64,000 bases of DNA from NCBI RefSeq assembly GCF_000148995.1, contig NZ_GL538352.1, positions 558,001 to 622,000 on the forward strand. Reading direction: 5' to 3'. The translations under genes were made by a program, and so were the position numbers. Below the pieces are notes generated by a model that was given only the letters and a program-made list of their open reading frames with translations, made no database searches and was not told the DNA's origin. Below are positions 10,493 through 18,838 of this stretch, piece after piece (position 1 is the stretch's first letter; every line of letters begins with the position of its first letter). The stretch is from Listeria grayi DSM 20601 (GTDB taxonomy: Bacteria > Bacillota > Bacilli > Lactobacillales > Listeriaceae).

Positions 10493-12172
10493 ATGGTGCA
10501 ATTATTTTCTAGTTTTGACCGTGAAACGATCACACGCAAGCTGCAAGAGAAAAAATATGATATCGTCGTTATCGGCGGAGGGATCACTGGCGCAGGAATC
10601 GCGTTAGATGCCATTACCCGGGGACTTTCCGTAGCGTTAGTAGAAATGAAAGACTTTGCTAGCGGGACCTCTTCCAAATCCACCAAATTAGTACACGGCG
10701 GATTGCGTTATTTACAGCAATTCCAAGTAAAAGAAGTAGCAGAATTAGGGAAAGAGCGGGCCATCGTCTATGAAAATGGACCACATGTCACTACTCCCGA
10801 GTGGATGATGTTGCCATTCCATAAAGGCGGCAATATGGGTAAAACCACAGCTTCATTTGGTATCCGCGTTTACGATCATTTGGCTGGTGTCAAAAAAAGC
10901 GAACGCCGCAGAATTTTAAGCCCAAAAGAAACATTGGCAAAAAATCCATTTGTTAAAAAAGACGGCTTAAAAGGTTCCGGCTATTATGTGGAATATCGTA
11001 CAGATGATGCTAGATTGACGATCGAAGTTATCAAAAAGGCAGTAGAGCTAGGCGCAGAGATCCTGAATTATGTAAAAGTAGAAAATCTATTATATGATGA
11101 TGATCACAACGTTTCTGGCGTGACTGCTACGGATCAGGTTACTGGGAAAGCGTTTGAAATCAATGGACGCCGCGTTATCAATGCAGGTGGCCCTTGGGTA
11201 GACAAGATTCGTAATATGGATCATACCCGCAACAATAAACACTTACGTTTAACAAAGGGAATCCATTTAGTTATCGACAAAAAACGCTTCCCGATGGAAC
11301 AAGCAGTTTATTTTGATACACCGGACGGTCGAATGGTATTCGCGATCCCACGTGATAAGAAAGTGTATGTTGGTACGACGGATACTTTTTATGAAGAAGA
11401 AATCATCCATCCGCGTGCTTTGGAATCCGATCATAATTATGTTATCAAAGCGATCAATTACATGTTCCCAGATGTGAAGATAACGGAGAAAGATATTGAA
11501 TCAAGCTGGGCTGGAGTAAGACCGCTGATTTATGAAGAAGGAAAAGATCCTTCCGAGATTTCGCGAAAAGATGAAGTTTGGTTTTCCGAAAGCGGTTTGA
11601 TCACGATGGCTGGCGGTAAGCTGACCGGGTACCGCAAAATGGCGGAAAAACTATTGGATGATATCACCAAAGGAATCGAAAAAGAAACCAAGACCAAATA
11701 TAAAAACGTACAGACCAAACATTTGCCGATCTCCGGTGGGGATATCGGTGGCTCGAAGAACTTAGAAAACTTCCTTGCTAAAAAAGCGCAAGAAGGAAAC
11801 AATCGTTTCGGTTGGACGCTCGAGAAAGCACGCGAATTGGCAAAACGATATGGCACAAATATCGATCAACTCTTCACCTATGCGGAAGCGCATAAGGAAG
11901 ATCCAGAAAATCCGCTACCAAATAGTTTATATGCGGAGCTTCATTACAGCATTTATCATGAAGCAGTGCAGACCCCGGTCGATTTCCTCTTCAGAAGAAC
12001 CGGTTATCTATTATTCGATATCGACTATTTGCAAGAACACAAAAAAGCAGTGGTCGAAGAAATGAATAGAGTCTTCCACTGGGAAGAAGAGCGCCGTCAA
12101 GCATACGAAGAAGACCTGGAAAAAGAAATCCAAGATGCTGTAGAACCAGCTGACTGGCATGACCGTAAGTAA
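10493..12172 (+). CDS. glpD: Aerobic glycerol-3-phosphate dehydrogenase GlpD
   Basis: FAD-dependent, membrane-associated oxidation of glycerol-3-phosphate to dihydroxyacetone phosphate, passing electrons to menaquinone. The dinucleotide-binding motif VVIGGGITGAGIALDA lies near residues 24-39. The family signature FASGTSSKSTKLVHGGLRYL follows, then GTTDTFY and the GGKLTGYRKMAE motif near 373-384. Its 559 residues match Bacillus/Listeria GlpD. The start ATG has AAGGGGGAAC upstream. Regulation is probably through the leader terminator at 10364-10410. A strong terminator follows. Confidence 0.97.
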   Translation: MVQLFSSFDRETITRKLQEKKYDIVVIGGGITGAGIALDAITRGLSVALVEMKDFASGTSSKSTKLVHGGLRYLQQFQVKEVAELGKERAIVYENGPHVTTPEWMMLPFHKGGNMGKTTASFGIRVYDHLAGVKKSERRRILSPKETLAKNPFVKKDGLKGSGYYVEYRTDDARLTIEVIKKAVELGAEILNYVKVENLLYDDDHNVSGVTATDQVTGKAFEINGRRVINAGGPWVDKIRNMDHTRNNKHLRLTKGIHLVIDKKRFPMEQAVYFDTPDGRMVFAIPRDKKVYVGTTDTFYEEEIIHPRALESDHNYVIKAINYMFPDVKITEKDIESSWAGVRPLIYEEGKDPSEISRKDEVWFSESGLITMAGGKLTGYRKMAEKLLDDITKGIEKETKTKYKNVQTKHLPISGGDIGGSKNLENFLAKKAQEGNNRFGWTLEKARELAKRYGTNIDQLFTYAEAHKEDPENPLPNSLYAELHYSIYHEAVQTPVDFLFRRTGYLLFDIDYLQEHKKAVVEEMNRVFHWEEERRQAYEEDLEKEIQDAVEPADWHDRK

Positions 12173-12179
12173 ATCATCT

Positions 12180-12218
12180 AAAAACCCCTGCGTTTCGCAA
12201 GAAAACGCGGGGGTTTTC
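12180..12218 (+). terminator. glpD terminator
   Basis: AAAACCCCTGCGTTT pairs with AAAACGCGGGGGTTTT, followed by CTTTG. It is a near-perfect long stem just after the glpD stop codon. Confidence 0.85.
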
Positions 12219-12301
12219 TTTGAAAAATAAATTTTATAAGAAACTATTTTCAATAATGTCAATTCGTGATACATTTGTATCAGATGTAAGGAGGTTTTTG
12301 T

Positions 12302-13219
12302 TTGAGTGCTATTCCTGTAATCGTCATTGTAGGTCCGACTGCTGTAGGCAAAACAGCGTTAAGCATCGCTGTAGCTGAGAAATTCAGCGGTGAGATTATC
12401 AGCGGCGATTCCATGCAAGTCTACAAGGGTCTTGACATCGGTACAGCCAAAGTGACCACTGAAGAAATGCACACGATTCCCCATTATCTGATCGATGAGG
12501 TCGAGCCGCAAACGCCATTTACAGCAGCGAAATTTCAAAAGGCGACGAAGCAATATATCCACCAGATCGCAGGCCGAGCCAATTTACCTATTATCGTCGG
12601 CGGAACCGGATTATATATCCAATCCGTATTTTACGATTACAACTTTGGCACGATTGCTGAGGATCGTACATATCGAAAAGAATTGGAAAAACTAGATAAC
12701 GATGTTTTGTGGGAACAGTTGAAAGCGTTAGATAGTTTGAGTGCAGAACGTATCCATGCCAACAACAAGCAGCGTGTGATTCGTGCTTTAGAAGTCATCA
12801 AAGCTACGAACAAGCCTTTTTCAGCGATGCACACGCATAAAGAGCCGGTGGCTGATTTTCGGCCGCTATACATTGGTCTTGACCTTCCACGGGAACAGCT
12901 TTACACGAGAATCAATGCGCGTGTCGAGCTCATGCTGCAAGCAGGACTTGTCGAAGAAGCAAGAAACCTATATGAACAAGGCTTGGATAAAAATCTTCCG
13001 GCAATGAAAGGAATTGGCTATAAAGAACTATTCGCTTTCTTTGAAGGGGATACTAGTCTAGAGGCAGCAACCGACCAGATCAAGCAGAATTCACGTCGTT
13101 TCGCCAAACGGCAGTTGACGTGGTTTCGCAATCGTATGGATATTCACTGGCTAGAGGCCGACAGCCAAATGCTAAACAATACGGCAGAACAATTGATTAC
13201 TGACTTTTTAAAGAAATAA
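12302..13219 (+). CDS. miaA: tRNA dimethylallyltransferase MiaA
   Basis: Transfers a dimethylallyl group to adenosine 37 of tRNAs that read UNN codons. The P-loop GPTAVGKT is at residues 11-18, followed by SGDSMQVYKGLDIGTAK, which contacts the substrates, and the conserved GGTGLYIQS near 99-107. The 305-residue length is typical. The start is a TTG at 12302 preceded by AAGGAGG about 8 bases upstream. miaA followed by hfq is the common Bacillus/Listeria order. Confidence 0.97.
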   Translation: MSAIPVIVIVGPTAVGKTALSIAVAEKFSGEIISGDSMQVYKGLDIGTAKVTTEEMHTIPHYLIDEVEPQTPFTAAKFQKATKQYIHQIAGRANLPIIVGGTGLYIQSVFYDYNFGTIAEDRTYRKELEKLDNDVLWEQLKALDSLSAERIHANNKQRVIRALEVIKATNKPFSAMHTHKEPVADFRPLYIGLDLPREQLYTRINARVELMLQAGLVEEARNLYEQGLDKNLPAMKGIGYKELFAFFEGDTSLEAATDQIKQNSRRFAKRQLTWFRNRMDIHWLEADSQMLNNTAEQLITDFLKK

Positions 13220-13307
13220 AAGCGGATATCGGTTTTATTTCGACCCAGAAGGGTATTGGAAATCAGTACGACTTTAAAGAGTAAGAGAGAGATAGGAGAG
13301 ATATAAC

Positions 13308-13535
13308 ATGAAACAAGGTGGACAAGCATTACAAGATAATTTTTTAAATCAACTTAGGAAAGAAAAAATCCCGGTTACTGTTTTTCTAACTAACGGCTTT
13401 CAACTACGCGGAAGAGTAACAAGCTTTGACAATTTCACTGTTTTGCTTGATGTAGAAGGAAAACAGCAATTAGTATTTAAGCACGCTATCTCTACCTTTT
13501 CACCACAAAAAAATGTTACGCTCGTTACGGAATAA
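13308..13535 (+). CDS. hfq: RNA chaperone Hfq
   Basis: A 75-residue Sm-like protein that forms a hexameric ring and assists small-RNA/mRNA pairing. The Sm1 motif ([23 protein letters not shown]) and Sm2 motif ([14 protein letters not shown], containing the FKHA variant of the YKHA signature) are intact. It starts 88 bp after miaA with AGGAGAG as ribosome site and ends at a hairpin terminator. The next gene is a PLP lyase; I expected hflX here from the L. monocytogenes order, and it is absent. Confidence 0.97.
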   Translation: MKQGGQALQDNFLNQLRKEKIPVTVFLTNGFQLRGRVTSFDNFTVLLDVEGKQQLVFKHAISTFSPQKNVTLVTE

Positions 13536-13550
13536 AACAAAAAAAGTGAG

Positions 13551-13580
13551 CAGTATCTCTGATAGAGGAGATACTGTTTT
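13551..13580 (+). terminator. hfq terminator
   Basis: CAGTATCTC at 13551-13559 pairs with GAGATACTG at 13568-13576, followed by TTTTATTT. There is also an A-rich tract upstream. Confidence 0.8.
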
Positions 13581-13611
13581 ATTTAGAAATACATAGAGAG
13601 AGGTACGACGA

Positions 13612-14835
13612 ATGGATATTCAAACGCTGAAAAGCAATGTTGAAAAACAAATCGAACCGCTGCAAAAAGAAACGGATAAGATCGCGGAGATCAACCAAGC
13701 TAAAGTACTGGATAGTTTTCAAAAAAATCATGTCAGTGATCAGCACTTCAATCCGTCGACAGGGTATGGCTATGACGATGAAGGCAGAGATACGCTAGAA
13801 CGTGTCTATGCAGATGTTTTTCACACGGAAGATGCTTTGGTGCGCCCGCAGATCATCTCAGGGACACATGCGATCTCTACTGCATTGTTCGGCGTGTTAC
13901 GTCCGGGCGATGAATTGATCTATATCACAGGTTCGCCCTACGATACGCTAGAAGAAATCGTTGGGATAAAAGGAAGTGGCAAAGGATCGCTGAAAGAATT
14001 CCAGATCGGGTTCCAAGCGATACCACTTACAGAAGAAAAAGAAGTAGATGTCGATGCGGTAAAAGCTGCGATCACAACGAAAACAAAAATGATCGGTATC
14101 CAGCGCTCAAAAGGATATGCAGATCGCCGCTCTTTTTCAATTGCAAAAATAGCAGAAATGATCCAAATGTTGCGGACGATCAATCCAGAGCTGATCATAT
14201 TTGTAGATAACTGCTATGGTGAATTTGTGGAACTGCAGGAACCGACAGATGTTGGTGCGGATCTGATTGCCGGTTCGCTGATCAAGAATCCCGGTGGCGG
14301 TCTCGCTAAAATCGGTGGTTATATAGCTGGGAAAAAAGATTTGATCGAGCTTTGTAGCTATCGACTCACTACCCCCGGAATCGGAAAAGAAGCAGGAGCA
14401 AGTCTGTACAGTTTATTAGAGATGTATCAAGGTTTCTTTCTTGCCCCGCATGTGACAGCTCAAGCGGTAAAAGGCGCACGTTTCACTGCTGGAATGCTTG
14501 CAGGTTACGGTGTTGATGTCGAACCAAGCTGGGATGCACCGCGCACCGATCTGATCCAAAGTGTTTCCTTCCATGACAAAACAAAAATGATCCGTTTTGC
14601 AGAAGCCATCCAGCAGGCCTCTCCCGTGAATGCTTATGTCAGACCTGAACCCGCTTACATGCCTGGCTACCAGGACGATGTCATCATGGCAGCAGGCACA
14701 TTTATTCAAGGTGCAAGTCTAGAACTGACTGCGGATGGACCAATAAGAGCACCTTATCAGCTCTACATTCAAGGCGGTTTGACATATGAACATGTAAAAG
14801 TCGCAGTAACACGCGCCGTCACATCGATTTTATAA
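13612..14835 (+). CDS. PLP-dependent C-S lyase family protein (YnbB-like, 'aluminium resistance' family)
   Basis: A 407-residue fold-type I pyridoxal-phosphate protein of the family annotated as methionine gamma-lyase-like or aluminium resistance protein. The PLP-binding lysine is probably in AGSLIKNPGGGLAKIGGYIAG (near residues 221-241), a family-typical segment; RPQIISGTHAISTALFGVLRPGDEL is the conserved cofactor phosphate region. It is cytoplasmic. In Bacillus and Listeria this gene sits just before glnRA, as here. The true substrate has not been settled for the family as far as I know, so no specific reaction is assigned. Confidence 0.85.
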   Translation: MDIQTLKSNVEKQIEPLQKETDKIAEINQAKVLDSFQKNHVSDQHFNPSTGYGYDDEGRDTLERVYADVFHTEDALVRPQIISGTHAISTALFGVLRPGDELIYITGSPYDTLEEIVGIKGSGKGSLKEFQIGFQAIPLTEEKEVDVDAVKAAITTKTKMIGIQRSKGYADRRSFSIAKIAEMIQMLRTINPELIIFVDNCYGEFVELQEPTDVGADLIAGSLIKNPGGGLAKIGGYIAGKKDLIELCSYRLTTPGIGKEAGASLYSLLEMYQGFFLAPHVTAQAVKGARFTAGMLAGYGVDVEPSWDAPRTDLIQSVSFHDKTKMIRFAEAIQQASPVNAYVRPEPAYMPGYQDDVIMAAGTFIQGASLELTADGPIRAPYQLYIQGGLTYEHVKVAVTRAVTSIL

Positions 14836-14867
14836 AAAAAGTTTATCTTTTTAGATAAACTTTTTTC
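14834..14867 (+). terminator. Terminator after the PLP lyase gene
   Basis: A-rich GTTTATCT pairs with AGATAAAC around a short T loop and is followed by TTTTTTC. The perfect inverted repeat starts at the stop codon. Confidence 0.85.
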
Positions 14868-14908
14868 TTATATCCACTAACCTGTTGTCTATCAATGCAT
14901 TTCATTTA

Positions 14909-14959
14909 TGTTAGATTATCTTACATAAATTTGACAAAAGAACTAACGTTATTTATAAT
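14909..14959 (+). promoter_or_regulatory. glnRA promoter with GlnR/TnrA box
   Basis: TGTTAGATTATCTTACA at 14909-14925 fits the GlnR/TnrA consensus TGTNA-N7-TNACA at every defined base. It sits just upstream of a strong promoter, TTGACA at 14931-14936 and TATAAT at 14954-14959, spaced by exactly 17 bp. This is the arrangement expected for nitrogen-dependent autorepression by GlnR with feedback-inhibited glutamine synthetase. Confidence 0.88.
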
Positions 14960-15000
14960 GCATATAAAGATGACATATAAAAGTGGTTGGAGGGAATAGG

Positions 15001-15369
15001 ATGAGTGAAAAAGAAATTCGGAGATCGATGCCGCTTTTTCCAATTGGTCCAGTAATGAAATTAACGGATTTAACTGCAAGGCAAATACGTTATTATGAAG
15101 ATCAAGATTTGATTCACCCTGCAAGAAATCAAGGAAACCATCGCCTCTACTCCTTACAAGACATTGACACTTTACTTGAGATCAAAGATTACTTGAACGA
15201 TGGCTTGAATATTGCAGGAATCAAGAAAATGTATCAAATGCAACACACCGATGATAAATCACCATTGACTGACGAAGACGTGCGCAAGATATTGCGCCGA
15301 GAAATGCAGCAAGCAGGACGTTTTATCAAACAAGATGATTCAGGCAAGCGGCAGCTACCGCATTTTTAA
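15001..15369 (+). CDS. glnR: Glutamine synthetase repressor GlnR (MerR family)
   Basis: A 122-residue MerR-type regulator of nitrogen assimilation. The winged helix lies at the N-terminus (MKLTDLTARQIRYYEDQDLIHPARNQG about residues 18-44). The short C-terminal tail is the part that in the family interacts with glutamine synthetase. The frame extends upstream to 14983 but GGAGGG at 14988-14993 fixes the start at 15001. It is 55 bp ahead of glnA, in the same operon. Confidence 0.96.
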   Translation: MSEKEIRRSMPLFPIGPVMKLTDLTARQIRYYEDQDLIHPARNQGNHRLYSLQDIDTLLEIKDYLNDGLNIAGIKKMYQMQHTDDKSPLTDEDVRKILRREMQQAGRFIKQDDSGKRQLPHF

Positions 15370-15424
15370 TCGATATTTACTTTTTTAAAGTTAATATAAT
15401 TTGAATTTTGGGAGGATTTAGAAA

Positions 15425-16759
15425 ATGGCACAATATACGAAAGAAGATATTTTCCGCTTCGCAGAGGAACAGAACGTAAAATTCATTCGCTTACAATTCA
15501 CGGATATCCTAGGTATCATCAAAAACGTAGAGATTCCGATCAGCCAATTAGAAAAAGCGCTGGATAACAAAATCATGTTTGATGGTTCCTCCATCGAAGG
15601 TTTTGTAAGAATTGAAGAATCGGATATGTACTTATTCCCTGACTTGGATACATGGGTAGTGTTCCCATGGACAGCCGAAAAAGGAAAAGTTGCGCGGATG
15701 ATCTGCGATATTTACAACCCGGATATGACTCCATTTGATGGCGATCCTCGCGCCAACCTGAAACGTGTACTTACAGAAATGGAATCACTTGGCTTTACAG
15801 ATTTCAACTTAGGACCTGAACCGGAGTTCTTCCTTTTCAAACTAGACGAAAACCGCAAACCAACATTAGAGCTGAACGATAGCGGTGGTTATTTCGACTT
15901 AGCACCGACTGATTTAGGGGAAAACTGTCGACGCGACATCGTACTTGAATTAGAAGAAATGGGCTTTGAGATCGAAGCGAGTCATCATGAAGTAGCACCA
16001 GGACAACATGAGATCGATTTTAAATACGAAGATGCTGTAACGGCATGTGACAATATCCAAACATTCAAATTAGTTGTAAAAACAATTGCTCGTAAGCATG
16101 GTCTACACGCGACATTTATGCCAAAACCATTGTTCGGTGTAAATGGTTCCGGAATGCACTTCAATATGTCGCTCTTTAATAAAGAAGGCAACGCATTTTT
16201 CGATGAATCCGGTGAATTGCAATTGAGCAAAGATGCGTATCACTTCCTAGCAGGAATGATCAAACACGCGCCTAACTACACAGCAATCACAAATCCAACA
16301 ATTAACTCATATAAACGTTTGGTACCAGGTTACGAAGCGCCATGTTATATTGCATGGTCCGGTAAAAACCGCAGTCCATTGATCCGTGTACCAAGTTCAA
16401 GAGGGTTAAGCACACGCCTAGAATTACGAAGCGTTGATCCATCTGCCAATCCTTACTTAGCAATGGCTGCATTATTGCAAGCTGGCTTGGACGGGATCAA
16501 GAACGAATTAGAGCCGCCAGCACCAGTGGATCGCAATATCTATGGTATGAACGAAGAAGAACGCCACAAACACGGAATCTATGATCTTCCAGAAAGCTTA
16601 GGCCACGCGCTGAAAGAGCTTTCGAAAGATGAGATCATTAAAGAAGCACTAGGAGAACATATTTACGAACACTTTATCGAAGCAAAAGTAATCGAATGCG
16701 ACATGTTCCGTACTGCAGTTCATCCGTGGGAAAGAGATCAATACTTAGAAATCTATTAA
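15425..16759 (+). CDS. glnA: Glutamine synthetase type I-alpha
   Basis: ATP-dependent condensation of glutamate and ammonium, cytoplasmic dodecamer. Conserved landmarks are present: DGSSIEGF near residues 54-61, the GPEPEFFLF metal-binding motif near 130-138, NGSGMHFN near 240-247, the glutamate-binding [10 protein letters not shown] region near 318-327, and [16 protein letters not shown]. Its 444 residues and the lack of the adenylylation-region insert mark the Gram-positive feedback-inhibited alpha type. GGAGG lies upstream of ATG 15425. It is co-transcribed with glnR and ends at a shared bidirectional terminator. Confidence 0.98.
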   Translation: MAQYTKEDIFRFAEEQNVKFIRLQFTDILGIIKNVEIPISQLEKALDNKIMFDGSSIEGFVRIEESDMYLFPDLDTWVVFPWTAEKGKVARMICDIYNPDMTPFDGDPRANLKRVLTEMESLGFTDFNLGPEPEFFLFKLDENRKPTLELNDSGGYFDLAPTDLGENCRRDIVLELEEMGFEIEASHHEVAPGQHEIDFKYEDAVTACDNIQTFKLVVKTIARKHGLHATFMPKPLFGVNGSGMHFNMSLFNKEGNAFFDESGELQLSKDAYHFLAGMIKHAPNYTAITNPTINSYKRLVPGYEAPCYIAWSGKNRSPLIRVPSSRGLSTRLELRSVDPSANPYLAMAALLQAGLDGIKNELEPPAPVDRNIYGMNEEERHKHGIYDLPESLGHALKELSKDEIIKEALGEHIYEHFIEAKVIECDMFRTAVHPWERDQYLEIY

Positions 16760-17328
16760 TAAAAAAACGCTCCAGTCACTCTGGGGCGTTTTTTTATTTT
16801 GATATTTAGATGATATAAAACGTGATCAGCAAGAGGAGAATCGTGAGCTACCCGCGGATGTATAAACGCTCCTGCAAAAGTCATCCCGATCCTCTGCATG
16901 ACTTTTTGAGAAGGGAGATTTGCTTTTGCAGTGAAACTGATGGCCTCTTGGAGAGCAGTTTTCGCTGCTGCATAATCAAGCGCTCCTCTCGCTGCTTCTG
17001 TTGCATAACCTTGATGCCACTTTTCCTCGCAAAGTCGCCAACCAATCTCGGTAGCAGGTGTAAAGCTGCTTTCAAAATCAGCAAGATGAAAGCCAGTAAA
17101 GCCAATAAATGCTCTCGATCGCTTTTCTTCTAAAGCAAAAAGCCCGTAATTATTTGCCATCAGCAATAATTGGAGCTTTTCCATAAATACTTTCGATTCT
17201 GCCGCGTTCAACTTGTGCGGGAAGTAGCGCATCACAGCATCATCTTGATTCATTGCTGTAAACGCAGGCAAATCCTCCGGCTGATAATCTCTGGCGATCA
17301 GTCGTCTTGTTTCAAAATATACGGTCAC
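16756..17328 (-). CDS. GNAT acetyltransferase (RimJ/RimL-like)
   Basis: A 190-residue GNAT-fold protein. The N-terminal [16 protein letters not shown] and the acetyl-CoA-binding region [22 protein letters not shown] (about residues 92-113) are typical of RimJ/RimL-type N-acetyltransferases, which modify ribosomal protein N-termini or small amines. The substrate is unknown. It overlaps the end of lexA by 4 bp and should be transcribed with it, so it may be SOS-induced. Its last dozen residues ([12 protein letters not shown]) are encoded by the glnA terminator hairpin and are probably not functionally constrained as protein. Confidence 0.82.
   Translation of the reverse strand: MTVYFETRRLIARDYQPEDLPAFTAMNQDDAVMRYFPHKLNAAESKVFMEKLQLLLMANNYGLFALEEKRSRAFIGFTGFHLADFESSFTPATEIGWRLCEEKWHQGYATEAARGALDYAAAKTALQEAISFTAKANLPSQKVMQRIGMTFAGAFIHPRVAHDSPLADHVLYHLNIKIKKRPRVTGAFFY
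16761..16797. terminator. glnA terminator, embedded in the end of the convergent acetyltransferase gene
   Basis: AAAAAAACGCTCCAG pairs with CTGGGGCGTTTTTTT. The hairpin lies within the last codons of the minus-strand acetyltransferase gene, whose stop is at 16756, so one sequence is coding on one strand and ends glnRA transcription on the other. Confidence 0.85.
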
Positions 17329-17939
17329 ACGATATCTCGATAAAGCCCGATGACTTTGCCTAAAATAGATACTTGTTGCAGAATGATCGGTTCAAAAGCA
17401 TCATTTTCGGGTTGTAGGCGGAAATGATCTTGTTCTTTATAGAATCGTTTGCAAGTCGCTTCATTATCTTCGGTCATTGCTACAACGATCTCGCCGTTGT
17501 TAGCATTGCTTTGTTGTCTAACGATAACGCGGTCTCCGTCTAAGATCCCCGCTTTCATCATACTCTCACCATCGATCTCCAACATGAAAACATTGCTTTC
17601 GCCACTCGTCAAGTGTTCAGGAAGAGGAAAGTACTCTTCGACATTTTCGATCGCTGTTATTGGAGTACCAGCTGTAACTTTCCCGATGATAGGCACAGCA
17701 ACTGTACTTGGGATATCGATCTCATCTTCCAATGAAAGGATCTCGATCGCTCTTGGCTTCGTAGGATCGCGGCGGATAAGGCCTTTGGTTTCTAATCGTT
17801 CTAAGTGACCATGGACAGTGGAACTGGAGGCAAGTCCAACAGCTTCACCGATTTCCCGAACGGATGGCGGATAGCCTTTTGCTTTAACTTGTGCTTTTAT
17901 AAAATCATATATATCCTGTTGGCGTTTGGATAGTTTCAT
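17325..17939 (-). CDS. lexA: SOS repressor LexA
   Basis: A 204-residue repressor with an N-terminal winged helix ([29 protein letters not shown], about residues 27-55) and a C-terminal S24 peptidase domain. The self-cleavage bond is Ala90-Gly91 (VTAGTP) and the catalytic dyad is Ser126 (DGESMM) and Lys164. It is divergent from yneA, with four LexA boxes in between, consistent with autoregulation. Upstream promoter on the minus strand: TTGCAT at 18003-18008 and TATACT at 17980-17985, spaced 17 bp. Confidence 0.98.
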   Translation of the reverse strand: MKLSKRQQDIYDFIKAQVKAKGYPPSVREIGEAVGLASSSTVHGHLERLETKGLIRRDPTKPRAIEILSLEDEIDIPSTVAVPIIGKVTAGTPITAIENVEEYFPLPEHLTSGESNVFMLEIDGESMMKAGILDGDRVIVRQQSNANNGEIVVAMTEDNEATCKRFYKEQDHFRLQPENDAFEPIILQQVSILGKVIGLYRDIV

Positions 17940-17986
17940 GTTTTCACCTCATCATTAATATGTATTCTTCTTATAACATAGTATAG

Positions 17987-18000
17987 CAAATGTCTGTTCG
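17987..18000 (-). promoter_or_regulatory. LexA box in the lexA promoter
   Basis: Read on the minus strand this is CGAACAGACATTTG, lying between the -35 and -10 elements of lexA. The left half-site is perfect and the right one (ATTTG) is degenerate. Confidence 0.7.
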
Positions 18001-18005
18001 ATATG

Positions 18006-18019
18006 CAAACAAAGGTTCG
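18006..18019 (+). promoter_or_regulatory. LexA box 2 between lexA and yneA
   Basis: CAAACAAAGGTTCG matches CGAAC-N4-GTTCG with one mismatch and overlaps the lexA -35 region. Confidence 0.65.
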
Positions 18020-18028
18020 ATTTTTCTG

Positions 18029-18057
18029 TTGACAAAAGGGAACAGTCGTTCTATAAT
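18029..18057 (+). promoter_or_regulatory. yneA promoter with LexA box 3
   Basis: TTGACA at 18029-18034 and TATAAT at 18052-18057 are spaced exactly 17 bp. The spacer holds GGAACAGTCGTTCT (18039-18052), a symmetric GAAC-N4-GTTC SOS box. This is a strong promoter directly blocked by LexA. Confidence 0.88.
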
Positions 18058-18066
18058 AATAAAAAG

Positions 18067-18080
18067 CGAACATATATTCT
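18067..18080 (+). promoter_or_regulatory. LexA box 4 downstream of the yneA start site
   Basis: CGAACATATATTCT has one perfect half-site (CGAAC) and one degenerate half-site, and lies between the yneA promoter and its ribosome site. Confidence 0.65.
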
Positions 18081-18095
18081 AGTGGAGGGATTTTC

Positions 18096-18428
18096 ATGAC
18101 TTTGAAAACATTTTGGAATAAATTTTATATGTCGATTATTTTCATAGCGATCTGTACGGTATTTGGTATGATATTACTCTTTATGTATGCAGGGGAGAAT
18201 ACAAAAGATTACAATAAAGTCTCTATTAAAGAAGGGGATTCTTTATGGGCACTTGCGGATAAGTATGCCGATGAAAGTTCCATGAACAAAGCACAGTTTA
18301 TCAGTTGGGTGGAGAATGAGAACGAGTTACAAGACGGCGAGGTAAAAGCGGGCGAGGCGATCGTCATTCCTGTGAAGCAGGATAATCGGTTAGAAAAGAA
18401 TGGCGAAATACAACTAGCAGACCAATAA
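18096..18428 (+). CDS. yneA: SOS cell-division suppressor YneA
   Basis: A 110-residue protein with an N-terminal membrane segment (about residues 10-32) and a LysM-like domain (VSIKEGDSLWALADKYADES to AIVIPV, about residues 42-98). YneA delays cell division during SOS induction from the outer face of the membrane in Bacillus and Listeria. The gene is divergent from lexA and controlled by LexA boxes within and around its promoter, which confirms the identity. Confidence 0.93.
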   Translation: MTLKTFWNKFYMSIIFIAICTVFGMILLFMYAGENTKDYNKVSIKEGDSLWALADKYADESSMNKAQFISWVENENELQDGEVKAGEAIVIPVKQDNRLEKNGEIQLADQ

Positions 18429-18516
18429 TTAAAAGAATACGCTGATTTATGTTATAATGAATGAAGTGGTCTTAGACTGCTTTCTTTTTCATTTTATAAA
18501 AAAAGGATGTTACGTG

Positions 18517-18744
18517 ATGTTAGAAAAATCGAAAATTGAACGGCTTAATTTACTAGCAAGAAAGAAAAAAGTAGGTACGCTGACGCTTCAAGAAAAGAAA
18601 GAGCAAGCGATCTTACGTGAAGAATATCTAAAAAATTTCCGTACGCACATGCGAGGTACGATTGAAAATACAACTGTCATCGATCCGAAAGGAAACGATG
18701 TCACCCCAGCAAAAGTAAAGGCTCTCAAGAAGAAAAAGAAATAA
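18517..18744 (+). CDS. ynzC: YnzC family protein (DUF896)
   Basis: A 75-residue basic, helical cytoplasmic protein. The segment IERLNLLARKKKVGTLTLQEKKEQAILREEYL matches the DUF896 helical hairpin. The open frame reaches back to 18457, but the ribosome site AAAAGGATG at about 18501-18509 supports ATG 18517. In B. subtilis ynzC lies in the SOS operon with yneA; here it may have its own -10 (TATAAT near 18454) as well. Its molecular function is not known. Confidence 0.88.
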   Translation: MLEKSKIERLNLLARKKKVGTLTLQEKKEQAILREEYLKNFRTHMRGTIENTTVIDPKGNDVTPAKVKALKKKKK

Positions 18745-18838
18745 GCAGCATAGAGATAAGATAGTTGTACAATCGGCTTAGAAAGATTATTATAGTGTAT
18801 AGGAAGTTGTAAAATCAAAAGAAGAGAGGATGTTAAAC

